In this document: positions 63,879 through 64,000 of the stretch, piece by piece
Numbering within the stretch: the stretch's first letter is position 1
Layout of the letters: every line of letters begins with the position of its first letter
Assembly (NCBI GenBank): GCA_025056455.1
Contig: JANWVY010000002.1
Coordinates: 358,737-422,736 of the forward strand
DNA from: Bryobacteraceae bacterium
GTDB taxonomy: Bacteria > Acidobacteriota > Terriglobia > Bryobacterales > Bryobacteraceae
Direction: 5' to 3'
DNA: 64,000 bases
Notes under the pieces: model-generated
Told to the model about the DNA's origin: nothing
Database searches by the model: none
The model's input: the letters and a program-made list of their open reading frames with translations, nothing else
Made by a program: the position numbers and the translations under genes

Positions 63879-64000
63879 ATGACTGATTTCGTGCAAACGG
63901 TCGCGTTCTTGGAGTCGAAGCTTCCGCGGCGAGCTTCCGTTGCCGTGGTTCTCGGAAGCGGACTTGGCGCCTTTGCGAGCTCGCTTTCCGGACGGACTGA
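63879..64000 (+). CDS. Purine nucleoside phosphorylase, 5' part only
   Basis: ATG 63879 starts a frame that runs off the window: residues include VAVVLGSGLGAFASSL, the phosphate-binding block of PNP/PunA. It completes a salvage set with the two genes before it. The rest lies outside. Confidence 0.75.
   Translation, partial: MTDFVQTVAFLESKLPRRASVAVVLGSGLGAFASSLSGRT

Overview
The window looks like a chromosomal segment of a GC-rich, Gram-negative, non-phototrophic bacterium, most likely an Acidobacteriota of the Solibacter/Bryobacter type. This is inferred from gene content, not from a marker gene. The hints are a 1,233-residue TonB-dependent receptor with an N-terminal carboxypeptidase-regulatory-like domain, a DUF1592/DUF1552 exported pair, a DUF1080 protein, an S55 (SpoIVB-like) peptidase, many Tat-like or Sec-exported enzymes, and HpnH for hopanoid synthesis. 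No rRNA, tRNA, CRISPR array, insertion sequence or phage gene was seen.
Layout. 1-5.9 kb: CobN with an N-terminal 2Fe-2S ferredoxin-like domain, overlapped by a fused ChlI/ChlD-type AAA+/VWA subunit, probably together a cobalt chelatase. 5.9-18.8 kb: metal-dependent hydrolase, exported beta-propeller protein, S55 peptidase, gamma-glutamyltransferase, M28 peptidase, then a two-gene thiol-redox operon, D-aminopeptidase, class IV aminotransferase and a zinc-ribbon protein. 18.9-29 kb: astacin-like protease, PdxH, M23 peptidase, an exported DSD1-like PLP enzyme, an M48 homologue without its active site, and the TonB receptor. 29-31 kb: four-carbon sugar-acid kinase plus PdxA2. 31.3-40.3 kb: rpsA, IHF/HU, HIT, glycosyltransferase, membrane-TPR protein, FkbM methyltransferase and a multi-pass Ser/Thr kinase. 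40.3-47.4 kb: LacI regulator, DUF2490, DUF1080, FAH-family protein, DUF1552 and DUF1592. 47.9-52 kb: TPR-CHAT protease, sigma factor and zinc-finger membrane protein. 52.3-59 kb: HpnH, KtrA/KtrB-type potassium uptake, P1 peptidase and an MFS transporter. 59.2-61.1 kb: three Tad-type pseudopilin-like genes. 61.2 kb to the end: nucleoside salvage (pyrimidine phosphorylase, NupC, start of purine phosphorylase).
The most notable item is at 14691-15929. An in-frame TGA at codon 54 falls where a Cys would complete a thioredoxin-like CxxC motif, and a hairpin with a GGU apical loop follows it. The reading frame is otherwise open from an exported N-terminus through a CxxCH motif and two PDZ domains. 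I read this as a selenoprotein with a bacterial SECIS. The next gene is a stand-alone DsbD-alpha-like protein in a 4-base overlap, so the pair looks like a periplasmic thiol/selenol redox module. Other points of interest are the S55 peptidase with its Ser motif before its His motif, the M48 pseudoprotease, the CHAT/sigma/anti-sigma cluster, the CobN fusion, and a Pro-rich 17-codon ORF upstream of the CHAT gene.
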